A stretch of 64,000 bases of DNA from Bin16 sp965206315 (GTDB lineage: Bacteria > Chloroflexota > Dehalococcoidia > Lucifugimonadales > Australimonadaceae). The translations under genes were made by a program, and so were the position numbers. The DNA lies in contig OZ242210.1 in the NCBI GenBank assembly GCA_965206315.1, forward strand, positions 992,001-1,056,000, written 5' to 3'. Below the pieces are notes generated by a model. It was given only the letters and a program-made list of their open reading frames with translations. It searched no databases and had not been told where the DNA came from. Shown here piece after piece: positions 52,849 to 61,588 of this stretch (positions are counted from its first letter, which is position 1; each line of letters starts with the position of its first letter).

Positions 52849-54555
52849 ATGCGCGCGACAGAGTTCCTCTCACGCACCCTGAGACAAGACCCCAGCGAAG
52901 CAGAGACAGTGAGCCACCGGCTCATGCTCCGGGCGGGCATGATGCTGCAGGCCGCTGCCGGGGTCTACTCCTACCTGCCGTTGGCGCTGCGCTCCATCCA
53001 GAAGATCGAACGCATCGTAAGAGAGGAGATGAACGCAGCGGGCGGGCAGGAAGTGCTAATGCCCGCGTTGCAGACCCTCGAAACGTGGGAGGAGTCAGGA
53101 CGCGCGGCTGCGTTCGGAGGCAACCTCTTCCGCTTGTTCGACCGGCGTGAACGCCCGATGGTGCTCGCTCCCACCCACGAGGAGGTCGTAACGGCTATCG
53201 CGGGGGCGCACGTCGAGTCTTACAGGGACCTGCCGCTCAACATCTACCAGATACAGACCAAGTTCCGGGACGAGCCTCGCCCCCGCGCAGGCCTGCTCCG
53301 CGGGCGCGAGTTCGTCATGAAGGACGCCTACTCCTTCGACACCGACCAGGAAGGGCTGGACGTCACCTACCAGCGGATGCGCGTGGCGTACCGCAACATC
53401 TTCCGCCGCTGCGGGCTGCCCACCATCGAGGTCGAGGCGGACAGCGGCGCCATCGGCGGGAAGGACTCGCACGAGTTCATCATGCCCGCCCCGAGCGGCG
53501 AGGACGTCATCCTCTATTGCGAGGAGTCCGGCTACGCCGCGAACGTGGAGCGTGCAACGTCGGTGATCGCCCCCGCTCAAGAGGACGAACCCCGCTCGCT
53601 GGAGCTCGTGGACACGCCCGGCATCACCACCATCGCGGACCTCGCCGTGTATCTCGGCATAGCAGAGTCGCAGACGCTCAAGGCCGTCTTCTACCAGGCG
53701 GACGACGAGACCGTCCTCGTGACGATACGCGGCGACATCGAGGTCAACGAGGTGAAGCTGAAGAACCATCTCCACTGCATCGACCTGCGCCTCGCCAACG
53801 CGGGCGAGGTCGCCGCGGCGGGGCTGACGCCGGGCTCCACGTCGCCTATCGGCCTCTCCGGCATCCGGCGCATCGCAGACAACTCCATCCTGCAGGGCAA
53901 CAACTCCGCCGCGGGCGCGAACCAGCCGGACAAGCACTACCAGAACGTGAACTACCCGCGCGACTTCCAAGTCGACGAGACCGTGGACATCGCAACCGCC
54001 CGCGAGGGCGACGGCAGCCCGGACAACCAGGGCACGCTCAAGGCAGTGCGCGGCATCGAGGTGGGACACGTCTTCAAGCTCGGCACGTTCTTCACCACGA
54101 CGCTCGGCGTGGACTATCTGGACGAGAACGGCACGCTCAAACCGCCGGTCATGGGCTGCTACGGCATCGGCGTCACCCGGGTGCTGGCCGCCGCCATCGA
54201 GCAGAACCACGACGACAAGGGCATCATCTTCCCCGCGCCCATCGCCCCCTTCCAGGCGCACCTGCTCGCGCTCAACGCCTCCGATCCGGATGTGGTCGCC
54301 TCGGCTGACGCGTTGTACGACGAGCTCACGTCGGCAGGCTGCGAGGTGCTCTACGACGACCGCCCCGAGTCGGCAGGCGTGAAGTTCAACGACGCCGACC
54401 TCCTCGGCCTGCCGGTGCGCATCGTCGTGAGTCCGCGCAACCTCAAACAGGGCGTCGTCGAGGTCAAGCGTCGCCGCGCGGACGAAGCCACGCAGGTCCC
54501 CACAGACGGCGTCGTGGCAGCCGTGCGGGAAATGCTCGCGCTGGACGAGCTGTAG
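52849..54555 (+). CDS. proS: Prolyl-tRNA synthetase (bacterial type with INS domain)
   Basis: 568-residue class II synthetase. Motif 2 region QTKFRDEPRPRAGLLRGREFVMKDAYSFD, an INS editing domain (about 220-395), motif 3 CYGIGVTRVLAAAIEQNHDDKGI and a C-terminal anticodon-binding domain. Normal length. It starts nine bases after the helicase stop. Confidence 0.96.
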   Translation: MRATEFLSRTLRQDPSEAETVSHRLMLRAGMMLQAAAGVYSYLPLALRSIQKIERIVREEMNAAGGQEVLMPALQTLETWEESGRAAAFGGNLFRLFDRRERPMVLAPTHEEVVTAIAGAHVESYRDLPLNIYQIQTKFRDEPRPRAGLLRGREFVMKDAYSFDTDQEGLDVTYQRMRVAYRNIFRRCGLPTIEVEADSGAIGGKDSHEFIMPAPSGEDVILYCEESGYAANVERATSVIAPAQEDEPRSLELVDTPGITTIADLAVYLGIAESQTLKAVFYQADDETVLVTIRGDIEVNEVKLKNHLHCIDLRLANAGEVAAAGLTPGSTSPIGLSGIRRIADNSILQGNNSAAGANQPDKHYQNVNYPRDFQVDETVDIATAREGDGSPDNQGTLKAVRGIEVGHVFKLGTFFTTTLGVDYLDENGTLKPPVMGCYGIGVTRVLAAAIEQNHDDKGIIFPAPIAPFQAHLLALNASDPDVVASADALYDELTSAGCEVLYDDRPESAGVKFNDADLLGLPVRIVVSPRNLKQGVVEVKRRRADEATQVPTDGVVAAVREMLALDEL

Positions 54556-54635
54556 GACACTCCCGCTTCACCTCGCGCCACTCCCCGATTGAGCGCCTCT
54601 CCCGCACGCCGTATACTGATGCGGGGAGGGACGGC

Positions 54636-55544
54636 ATGAGCACGAACGGCACTGACAACGGCAAAGAGACTGGCACGTTCTCCGTCAAGGCGGGACTGGC
54701 CCAGATGCTCAAGGGCGGCGTCATCATGGACGTCGTGACCGACGAGCAGGCGAAGATAGCCGAGGACGCCGGCGCGTGCTCCGTCATGGCGCTGGAGCGC
54801 GTCCCTGCCGACATCCGGGCGGACGGCGGCGTGGCCCGTATGTCCGACCCTGCGATGATCGAGGCCATCATGCGCGCGGTGACCATCCCCGTGATGGCTA
54901 AGGTGCGCATCGGCCACTTCGTCGAGGCGAAGATACTCGAGGCCATCGGCATCGACTACATCGACGAGTCCGAAGTGTTGACGCCCGCAGACGAGGAACA
55001 CCACGTCTGGAAGCACGACTTCAAGGTGCCGTTCGTCTGCGGCTGCCGCGACCTCGGTGAGGCGCTGCGCCGCATCGGCGAAGGCGCAGCGATGATCCGC
55101 ACCAAGGGCGAGGCCGGCACCGGCGACGTGGTCGAGGCTGTCCGCCACATGCGGACGGTGATGAAGCAGATACGCCGCGTGCAGCTGATGGGCGACGACG
55201 AACTCACCGCCTACGCGAAGGAGATCGGCGCGTCGCTCGACCTGCTGCGCGAGACGAAGCGGCTCGGACGGCTGCCGGTGGTGAACTTCGCCGCAGGGGG
55301 GGTCGCCACTCCCGCCGACGCTGCGCTGATGATGCACCTCGGCGCGGACGGCGTGTTCGTGGGCTCGGGCATCTTCAAGTCCGGCGACCCCTCGGAGCGG
55401 GGCAAGGCCATCGTCAAGGCCGTCACCCACTACGACGACCCGGAGGCGATCGCGGAGGCATCCAAGGGCCTCGGCGAGCCGATGGTCGGTATCAGCGCGC
55501 GCTCCCTCGCACCCGGTCAGGAGCTCGCGACCCGCGGCTGGTAG
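54636..55544 (+). CDS. pdxS: Pyridoxal 5'-phosphate synthase subunit PdxS
   Basis: 302 residues of the (beta/alpha)8 synthase that makes PLP from ribose-5-phosphate, glyceraldehyde-3-phosphate and ammonia. LAQMLKGGVIMDVV, IPVMAKVRIGHFVEA (active-site lysines), VNFAAGGVATPADAALMM and GVFVGSGIFKS are diagnostic. A TATACT near 54612 and GGGAGG before the ATG give a promoter and ribosome-binding site. pdxT follows. Confidence 0.97.
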   Translation: MSTNGTDNGKETGTFSVKAGLAQMLKGGVIMDVVTDEQAKIAEDAGACSVMALERVPADIRADGGVARMSDPAMIEAIMRAVTIPVMAKVRIGHFVEAKILEAIGIDYIDESEVLTPADEEHHVWKHDFKVPFVCGCRDLGEALRRIGEGAAMIRTKGEAGTGDVVEAVRHMRTVMKQIRRVQLMGDDELTAYAKEIGASLDLLRETKRLGRLPVVNFAAGGVATPADAALMMHLGADGVFVGSGIFKSGDPSERGKAIVKAVTHYDDPEAIAEASKGLGEPMVGISARSLAPGQELATRGW

Positions 55545-55562
55545 GCCGAACACCACGACGAG

Positions 55563-56159
55563 GTGACCGCAACGGCAACCGTCGGCGTACTTGCGCTCCA
55601 AGGCGATTTCCAGGAGCACTGCGTAGCGCTCCGGGGTCTGGGCGCGTCCGCTGTCGAGGTGCGCAGGACGGATGAACTCGACGCCGTAGACGCGCTCATC
55701 ATCCCGGGCGGGGAAAGCACCTCCATGGCGAAGCTCATGGACGCCTACGGGATGCGCGCGCCGCTGCAGGCCTTCCCTCGCAGCGGTCGTCCGCTCTGGG
55801 GCACCTGCGCCGGGCTCATCCTCATGGCCTCCCGCCTGGAAGAAGACCGTCCTGAGCCCCTGGGGTTGATGGATGCCACCGTCCGGCGGAACGGGTTCGG
55901 CAGGCAGATAGACTCGTTCGAGACGGAACTGGCGATCACCGGCATCCCGGGCGACCCCGTGCACGCCGTCTTCATCCGCGCTCCCTTCATCGTGGAGACC
56001 GGGCCCGGCGTGGAAACCCTCGCTGCGCTGGCGGACGGCACCCCTGTCGTCGTGCGCCAGGAGAACCTCCTGGCCTCCGCCTTCCACCCCGAGTTGACAG
56101 GGGATGCCCGGATGCACCGCTACTTCCTGGATATGCTTCCGGTGGGTGCCGCCCCATGA
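55563..56159 (+). CDS. pdxT: Pyridoxal 5'-phosphate synthase glutaminase PdxT
   Basis: 198 residues, GTG start. GGESTSMAKLM, nucleophile Cys in WGTCAGLILMA (about 81) and the His/Glu pair in AFHPELT complete a glutaminase triad. Supplies ammonia to PdxS. The stop overlaps the next start as ATGA. Confidence 0.95.
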   Translation: MTATATVGVLALQGDFQEHCVALRGLGASAVEVRRTDELDAVDALIIPGGESTSMAKLMDAYGMRAPLQAFPRSGRPLWGTCAGLILMASRLEEDRPEPLGLMDATVRRNGFGRQIDSFETELAITGIPGDPVHAVFIRAPFIVETGPGVETLAALADGTPVVVRQENLLASAFHPELTGDARMHRYFLDMLPVGAAP

Positions 56160-57067
56160 TCCGCCGGTTCCGTATGACCGACGCGCCTTGTCAACTGCTG
56201 CAGGGCCGCCTGAACAGCAGAGACCTCGTCTACACGCGGGCGTCGATCGGATACGGGACCAGAAAACTCACAAGGGTTGCAGCGGCCTGCTACAGCATGT
56301 CCAACGGCCCGGGCCGCAAGATACTCGGCTCGTTCGAGAACGGGTGGCTGGAGGCCCTCGCCATCGTACAGACGCGGAAGGCGGCTACGGCCTGGGAGGT
56401 CTCCGGTTTCTTCGCCTCCGCCAAGGGATACTCCCAGCTGGACGAACTGCTGTTGGCGGCAGCAGCGGCGGTAGGAGAGTCGGGTGCGGAGCGCCTGTTC
56501 CTGCGCTGCGCAGCTGACGGTCCTGCGTGCGGGCCTGCCCAGAGGGCGGGCTTCCGCCACGCCTTCGCAGAGGAACTGTTCACCGGCAGGCTGCGGTCCA
56601 AGCAGGGCACGCCGATGCACTTCCGTCCCGTACGCGACAGCGACGCGCACGACATATTCCGCCTGCAGATGGCCACGGCTCCTATCGCCTCCAGGCCCGC
56701 CATCGGCTTGACCCTCAGGGAATGGGAAGCCTCCAGAGAACCCTCGCCGGGGAGGACCAGGGAGTACGTGTGCGATACTGAACGCGGGCTCAGCGCATGG
56801 GCGCGTCTGGACCGAACGAACGACTCCCTTACCGTGGAGGCCACCCTGCACCCGGACTTTCCCGGACTCGCACCGATGCTGGTCGAAGGCGTGGCACGAG
56901 TGATCGGCCGCGACTCACCGGCCCGCTGGATCGTTCCGACGTATCAGCCGTATCTCGCCACCACACTCGCGGGCCTTGGCTGGCAGTCGGACAGCATCTA
57001 CGAAGTCTCGATCAAGCCGGTCGCACGGCAAGTGCACCAGCCGTTCATGACACCCGTACAGGCATAA
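56156..57067 (+). CDS. GNAT-like acetyltransferase-fold protein
   Basis: 303 residues, overlapping pdxT by four bases. The order of strands and helices (WLEALAIVQTRKAATAWEVSGF, then AERLFLRCAADGPACGPAQRAGFRHAFAEELF) resembles a GNAT domain, with a second weaker domain after about 165 (MHFRPVRDSDAHDIFRLQ looks like a second GNAT start). The classical RxxGxG/A acetyl-CoA loop is not clear, so activity is uncertain. Translationally coupled to pdxT and followed by the R3H ATPase gene. Confidence 0.6.
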   Translation: MIRRFRMTDAPCQLLQGRLNSRDLVYTRASIGYGTRKLTRVAAACYSMSNGPGRKILGSFENGWLEALAIVQTRKAATAWEVSGFFASAKGYSQLDELLLAAAAAVGESGAERLFLRCAADGPACGPAQRAGFRHAFAEELFTGRLRSKQGTPMHFRPVRDSDAHDIFRLQMATAPIASRPAIGLTLREWEASREPSPGRTREYVCDTERGLSAWARLDRTNDSLTVEATLHPDFPGLAPMLVEGVARVIGRDSPARWIVPTYQPYLATTLAGLGWQSDSIYEVSIKPVARQVHQPFMTPVQA

Positions 57068-57076
57068 GCAGCGCAC

Positions 57077-58705
57077 ATGACGACATCTCCACATACAACG
57101 CCTGAAGCAACCGACAGGGAACGTCGGGACCTCTTCGACGTGTTGCCGCCGTCGATCCGCAAAGCGATCGAGGGTCAGCCCGACCCCGAGGACCTGCTCG
57201 AAGTCGTGCTCGACCTCGGCAGGCCGCCGCAGGCCCGGTTCGCCGGCAAGGACATCCACCTGGGTTGCGCCGACGTCTCCCGCGAGGACCTCGACCACGT
57301 CACGGCGCGCGTCGGCGACTTCGGCGACGACAACCGCGCAGGCATCGAACGCACCCTGCACCGGATATCCGCCATCCGCAACCGGCGTGGCGAGGTGATC
57401 GGTCTGACGTGCCGGGTGGGACGCGCGGTGCACGGGAGCGCCCGCGTCATCGAGGACCTCGCGCTCTCCGGCAAGAGCATCCTCCTCGTCGGGAGACCGG
57501 GCGTCGGGAAGACCACCATCCTGCGTGAACTTGCCCGCGTCCTGGCAGACGCGAGCAAGCGCGTCATCATCGTGGACACGTCCAACGAGATCGCGGGCGA
57601 CGGCGACATCCCGCACCCCGCCATCGGCAGGGCGCGCCGGATGCAGGTGGCTACCCCGTCACGCCAGCATGCCGTGATGATCGAGGCCGTGGAGAACCAC
57701 ATGCCGCAGGTCATCATCGTGGACGAGATGGGCACCGAACTCGAGGCGATCGCCGCGCGGACCATCGCCGAGCGGGGCGTGCAGCTTGTCGCGACGGCAC
57801 ACGGCAACACGCTGGAGAACCTCCTCGTCAATCCGACGCTCTCCGACCTTGTCGGAGGTGTGCAGACCGTGACGCTGGGAGACGAGGAGGCGCGCCGCCG
57901 CCGCACCCAGAAGACCATCCTCGAACGGAAGGCCCCGCCAACCTTCGACGTGCTCGTCGAGATACAGAGCTGGAACAGCGTCGCCGTCCACGCGGACGTG
58001 GCGAAGACCGTGGATGCGGTGCTGCGCGGCAAGACCGTCACGCCCGAGACGCGGGAACTGGACGAGTCCGGAACCGTACGCAAGAGCTATCAACGGGCAG
58101 CGGCTCCGCCGGAGTTCGAGGTCGCGCCGTTCATCTATGGCCAGGAACGTGAGCGCCGCTACGGGCCGGAGCGGGAGCATCGCCCGCGAAGGTACGAACC
58201 TATCTCGTACGAGCAGGAGTTCACGCCTGCTCCTCCCGCGAAGCCGGCCATGCGCGTCCATCCGTTCGGCGTCAGCCGCGAACGGCTCCAACAGTCCGCG
58301 GGAGGCGCCGGGCTCGCGGTGAAGGTGGCCGACAGCCTCAGCGACGCGGACGTGGTGCTGACGACCAAGGCGCACTACCGCCGCCGCGCCAGCGTGCTCG
58401 TAGCAGCCGAAGAGCAGGGCGTGCCCGTGTACGTGCTGCGCCGCAACACGCCCGGCCAGATCGTCGGTTTCATCGAGCAGCTCACCGAGACGGATGATGA
58501 CGGCGGTTCCCACCATAGCGGCGCGGCAGAAGCGGAAGAGGGCGTACAGCGCATCCTCGCGGGCGAGGCCAGCACTATCGAGTTGCGCCCGCAATCGTCG
58601 TTCGTCCGGCGCATCCAGCACCGTATCGCGGAGCAGGCACAACTGCGCTCCCACAGCGTGGGGCGGGAGCCCCGACGGCGCGTCACCATCCGCCGCACGC
58701 AGTAG
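57077..58705 (+). CDS. R3H-domain AAA ATPase (Ycf45/SpoIIIAA-like)
   Basis: 542 residues. ATPase core with LALSGKSILLVGRPGVGKTTILRELA (Walker A near 136) and QVIIVDEMGTELEA (Walker B), closely like the ycf45/SpoIIIAA family. A variable middle (330-400) is followed by a DNA/RNA-binding-type region, and the C-terminus (about 490-530, ASTIELRPQSSFVRRIQHRIAEQAQLRSHSVGREP) is an R3H domain for single-stranded nucleic acid. Role unproven. Confidence 0.88.
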   Translation: MTTSPHTTPEATDRERRDLFDVLPPSIRKAIEGQPDPEDLLEVVLDLGRPPQARFAGKDIHLGCADVSREDLDHVTARVGDFGDDNRAGIERTLHRISAIRNRRGEVIGLTCRVGRAVHGSARVIEDLALSGKSILLVGRPGVGKTTILRELARVLADASKRVIIVDTSNEIAGDGDIPHPAIGRARRMQVATPSRQHAVMIEAVENHMPQVIIVDEMGTELEAIAARTIAERGVQLVATAHGNTLENLLVNPTLSDLVGGVQTVTLGDEEARRRRTQKTILERKAPPTFDVLVEIQSWNSVAVHADVAKTVDAVLRGKTVTPETRELDESGTVRKSYQRAAAPPEFEVAPFIYGQERERRYGPEREHRPRRYEPISYEQEFTPAPPAKPAMRVHPFGVSRERLQQSAGGAGLAVKVADSLSDADVVLTTKAHYRRRASVLVAAEEQGVPVYVLRRNTPGQIVGFIEQLTETDDDGGSHHSGAAEAEEGVQRILAGEASTIELRPQSSFVRRIQHRIAEQAQLRSHSVGREPRRRVTIRRTQ

Positions 58706-58750
58706 CGGGGCCACGCCCGTGCTATCATCCGCGTTCCGCAGGAGACTCGT

Positions 58751-59464
58751 TTGAGCGGCTTGTTCATATCGTTCGAGGGTGGTGAAGGCTCCGGCAAGAC
58801 CACCCAATCCGACCTGCTCGTGTCGCGCCTGGAAACGGAAGGCCGCCGCGTAGTGCGCCTGCACGAACCCGGCGGCACGCCCCTGGGCGAGTACATCCGC
58901 AGCTGGGTGAAGGCGCAGAGCGCGCCCCTTACGCCCCAAGCCGAGCTCCTGCTGTTCGCCGCATCCCGCGCGGAACTCGTCCAGCGGGTCATCCGCCCGG
59001 AGCTGGAGCAGGGCGCTATCGTCATCGCCGACCGCTACGCGGACTCGACGACGGTGTACCAGGGCGACGCCCGAGGGCTCCCGATGGACGACGTAGAGGC
59101 CGCCAATGCCATCGCAACCGGAGGAGTGTGGCCGGACCTGACATTCTTGCTCGACACGCCGCCGGACACCGCTTTGCGCCGCGTCAGGGTCCAGACATCG
59201 TTCGACGTGGAGGGGCGAGTGGAGCCCATCCCTCGGGCTGAGGATTCCGGCAAACGGCGCTTCGAGGAGCTCGGCGCGCCGTTCCACCGGAAGGTGCGCG
59301 ACGGCTATCTGCGGCTGGCGAAGACCCAACCCAGGCGCTGGGTGGTGCTCGACGCCCGGGAGGCAGTGGAGGCGGTGCATGCGCAGGTGTGGGAGCGGGT
59401 ACGGAAACTGCTGCCCAGTGAGTGGGTACTGCATCACTTTGAATCCCCGAGTGATTACGAGTAA
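58751..59464 (+). CDS. tmk: Thymidylate kinase
   Basis: 237 residues from a TTG at 58751 with GGAGA seven bases upstream. P-loop FEGGEGSGKTTQ, ADRYADSTTVYQGDARGL (DRY motif), and LLDTPPDTALRRV. Phosphorylates dTMP. Normal length with a short extra C-terminal tail. Last core gene before the accessory region. Confidence 0.95.
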   Translation: MSGLFISFEGGEGSGKTTQSDLLVSRLETEGRRVVRLHEPGGTPLGEYIRSWVKAQSAPLTPQAELLLFAASRAELVQRVIRPELEQGAIVIADRYADSTTVYQGDARGLPMDDVEAANAIATGGVWPDLTFLLDTPPDTALRRVRVQTSFDVEGRVEPIPRAEDSGKRRFEELGAPFHRKVRDGYLRLAKTQPRRWVVLDAREAVEAVHAQVWERVRKLLPSEWVLHHFESPSDYE

Positions 59465-59504
59465 ACGCAGGAGACGAGTTTGCCGGAATCTGCGAAAATA
59501 GAGG

Positions 59505-59566
59505 GTGCCTTGGAGGGTGGGAGGTCATGGGTGGAACCAAACTCACCTCCCTGCCCCCCAAGGCAC
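59505..59566 (+). repeat. GGTGCCTTGG inverted-repeat unit 1 (left end of accessory region)
   Basis: GTGCCTTGG (59505-59513) pairs with CCAAGGCAC (59558-59566) and GGGAGGT (59519-59525) with ACCTCCC (59545-59551). It may act as tmk terminator, or mark the left boundary of the region to 63.3 kb. Confidence 0.6.
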
Positions 59567-59579
59567 TGCCCCAGAGAGG

Positions 59580-59640
59580 GTGCCTTGGAGGGCAGGGACG
59601 ACATGGGCGCTTGTCGAGGTGTCCCCACCCCCCAAGACAT
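59580..59640 (+). repeat. GGTGCCTTGG inverted-repeat unit 2
   Basis: GTGCCTTGG (59580-59588) with the imperfect CCAAGACAT (59632-59640), plus GGAGGG/CCCCCC arms. A diverged neighbour copy of unit 1. CTAGC-AC-GCTAG follows at 59641-59652. Confidence 0.5.
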
Positions 59641-59662
59641 CTAGCACGCTAGGCCGGGAGCA

Positions 59663-59902
59663 TCAGGTGCTACAACCAGAGTGCTCGAAGAAGTAGACTG
59701 ACCAACTCTGCCCCGGTATGGATGGCCCTCCGGCGTGCGCTTCGCAGTTGTGCTGCTTGGCTAAGCGCTGCTCAGCCGCGTCGGCCTGAGCCTTGGTCAG
59801 TCCTCTCTCTAGGATGCGCCAGTTCTTGAATCCCCTACAGCGGGATTGCCAATACTGCTTCCTCTCGTCGGGGTCCGTGGTGATTCCGATCCTGCAAGCC
59901 AT
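59663..59902 (-). CDS. Small GIY-YIG-like hypothetical protein
   Basis: 79 residues; AGGAGG before the ATG. MACRIGITTDPDERKQYWQ, FKNWRILERGLTKAQADAAEQRLA and GQSWSVYFFEHSG resemble the small GIY-YIG-nuclease-like proteins often found in phages and islands. The catalytic Arg/Glu set is incomplete in such proteins, so function is unknown. Confidence 0.55.
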   Translation of the reverse strand: MACRIGITTDPDERKQYWQSRCRGFKNWRILERGLTKAQADAAEQRLAKQHNCEAHAGGPSIPGQSWSVYFFEHSGCST

Positions 59903-59985
59903 GTGCGCTTGTGCCTCCTGAGGGCGAGTTGCCCGCAGGGGAGTCTAGCTCATGGCAGGCGACTCGGGAAGGGTTAGCCGCCTGT

Positions 59986-60297
59986 TCAATCGACGATCCA
60001 GCAGGCCCATGCGGTGAGCAGGGCTATGCTTGCCCCACAGGCCCAGGGCCACAGACGAACTTCGTCCTTGCGGTTCTTGGTTGCCCATGACCTCAGGTGC
60101 AGTAACGGCGGAAGGACCAGTAGCGCCAGACCTGAAGAAACGAGAACCGTCCTCACGACTGAAGTGATGAGTGCTCCGGTTTCCTCGAAGTGCTCGATGA
60201 ACAGCCCGGCCACTATGGCGGCGAACACATAGGGAACAGGCTTGCTGCCGACGTACACCAAGTAGGCGATGATGCTTTTGAGGTTACTGCGGGTCAC
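59986..60297 (-). CDS. Three-helix small membrane protein
   Basis: 103 residues from a GTG at 60297. Hydrophobic segments at about 8-32, 42-66 and 84-100. No family recognised. The GTG overlaps the end of the preceding small gene (its TAA at 60286-60284), so it is likely translationally coupled to it. Confidence 0.6.
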   Translation of the reverse strand: MTRSNLKSIIAYLVYVGSKPVPYVFAAIVAGLFIEHFEETGALITSVVRTVLVSSGLALLVLPPLLHLRSWATKNRKDEVRLWPWACGASIALLTAWACWIVD

Positions 60298-60521
60298 GCT
60301 GATTCTCTTCGGCTATCTTCTTCAGCAGCCTGACGACTTCAGCGCTGCTGGCCATCGACACCCCCCAGAAGAGTGCGTTGACCAGCAGGGCGTAGAGGGC
60401 GATCCCGACGCCGATGCGGGTACACGAGCTCAGCGGGTGCTTGGATGACGACGTTCACCATGACGGCCAGCAGCAGCACCATCCCGGTGAAGAGTGCCGC
60501 TGTCCTGATCCGGGGCTTCAT
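60284..60521 (-). pseudogene. Two-helix small membrane protein gene, split by a 1-base frameshift
   Basis: ATG at 60521 has GGAGG five bases upstream and encodes MKPRIRTAALFTGMVLLLAV then VNVVIQ. Read on, that frame becomes Arg/Pro-rich and stops at 60339. Shifting frame by one near 60450 gives HPLSSCTRIGVGIALYALLV, a second helix, and ASSAEVVRLLKKIAEENQRDPQ up to the TAA at 60284. A holin-like two-helix topology results. The 34-residue gene upstream overlaps its ATG as ATGA. Confidence 0.5.
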
Positions 60522-60622
60522 TGCTGCCTCCACGGCCATGCCCAGTGGAACACCCCGTAAGCCACGAGAAGTGGAAAGCCCTGAAGCGTCGCCTGAGCCA
60601 GTTGAAGTGCCAATATCTCCAT
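60518..60622 (-). CDS. 34-residue hydrophobic small protein
   Basis: Reads MEILALQLAQATLQGFPLLV then AYGVFHWAWPWRQQ, with AGGAGG nine bases upstream and a stop overlapping the next ATG as ATGA. One hydrophobic helix with a Trp-rich end. The ribosome-binding site and overlap support that it is made despite its size. Confidence 0.5.
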   Translation of the reverse strand: MEILALQLAQATLQGFPLLVAYGVFHWAWPWRQQ

Positions 60623-60652
60623 CGCAGAGCCTCCTCTTGCAGCACAAGAAGA

Positions 60653-60681
60653 AACCGCCCGGTGGTGGATACCGGGCGGTT
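60653..60681 (-). terminator. Terminator hairpin in the small-gene array
   Basis: AACCGCCCGGT (60653-60663), seven-base loop, ACCGGGCGGTT (60671-60681); on the minus strand the stem is followed by TCTTCTTG. Splits the 56-residue gene from the 34-residue gene group. A second hairpin, CGCCTCCC/GGGAGGCG, lies at 60779-60800. Confidence 0.6.
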
Positions 60682-60894
60682 CTCGGCTCTGAATCTATTG
60701 ACGCAGCCTGAACCAGGCGCTACTATTGACTTCGTTGTTGAAGCCTTCTGGCAGTGCCGTTTCGGTACCCAGCGATTGCGCCTCCCCTGCCAGGGAGGCG
60801 TTTCTCGCTTAAGCGGGTATCTCTTGTATGTTGATTCTGCCGTTCACTTTAGGGAGCACAACTGTGGGCTGTCAATGGACTCACGCGGTCTCCC

Positions 60895-61065
60895 TCACCG
60901 TGGGGCGGTGAGGCCCCGCATGACGATGAAGGACACCTCCGCGACGAGCACGAGCTCGTAGAGCACGAACGGCCAGCCCTGCCAGCGGGCCACGAGCAAC
61001 GTGAGGCACGCCACCGTCAGGAACAGCGCGACGCACTCCCCGCTTCTGCGGAGATCGAGTCCCAT
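60895..61065 (-). CDS. 56-residue two-helix membrane protein
   Basis: Start MGLDLRRSGECVALFLTVAC, helix 1 to about 26, a short loop RWQGWP, helix 2 FVLYELVLVAEVSFIVM, basic end. AGGAGGTGCTGCC precedes the ATG. Family not recognised. Confidence 0.55.
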   Translation of the reverse strand: MGLDLRRSGECVALFLTVACLTLLVARWQGWPFVLYELVLVAEVSFIVMRGLTAPR

Positions 61066-61098
61066 TGGCAGCACCTCCTAAGCGAACTCAGAGGGCCG

Positions 61099-61335
61099 TC
61101 AGGGCCTACCGTCCTCTATGGCTTTGATGACCTCGTCGTGGTGCTTCTGCCGCATCCGCGCCGCGCTGTCGTGCAGGATTATCTGCATGACGATTGACGA
61201 CAGGAGGATCACCGCAAGCGTGGTCATCGCGTACTGGACCATGCGGTCTTCCTCGAAGATCAGCGCCACAGCAATAGCGATGGTCGTAAACAGGGACGCC
61301 AACACCGTGAATCTCACTGTCCTGCTACTCAGCAT
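61099..61335 (-). CDS. 78-residue two-helix membrane protein
   Basis: AAGGAGAACGAG before the ATG. Helices at about 8-28 and 34-56, then a charged tail HDSAARMRQKHHDEVIKAIE. Positioned 33 bases upstream of the 56-residue gene. No family recognised. Confidence 0.6.
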   Translation of the reverse strand: MLSSRTVRFTVLASLFTTIAIAVALIFEEDRMVQYAMTTLAVILLSSIVMQIILHDSAARMRQKHHDEVIKAIEDGRP

Positions 61336-61444
61336 CTCGTTCTCCTTTCTTTCTCCGGGGCGGGGGTGCCAATCGCCCCTGCCCTCATGGGTATCTGGTT
61401 CACCGCGCCACTAGGTGTTGACGCGCTGCGGTATACTCCCCAGC

Positions 61445-61588
61445 ATGTTCGCAATCACGTTGGAAGAGTTCCGCTTCCTGATGGGTGGCGTCCTCATAGG
61501 GCTGCTGGGCGCGAACGTGCGGCTCATCCATGAGTCCTTGAAGCAACTGCTTGCCCGATTGCGAAGACAACGACCGACACAAGGATGA
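61445..61588 (+). CDS. Candidate 47-residue leaderless small protein on the opposite strand
   Basis: MFAITLEEFRFLMGGVLIGL with one helix then a basic tail KQLLARLRRQRPTQG. TATACT (61432-61437) ends seven bases before the ATG, matching the leaderless pattern elsewhere. Its end overlaps the antisense 83-residue gene by 65 bases. Speculative. Confidence 0.35.
   Translation: MFAITLEEFRFLMGGVLIGLLGANVRLIHESLKQLLARLRRQRPTQG

Noticed and set aside
60521..60961. 146-codon plus-strand frame
   Set aside because: Crosses two hairpins and is antisense to small genes with good ribosome sites; no motif.
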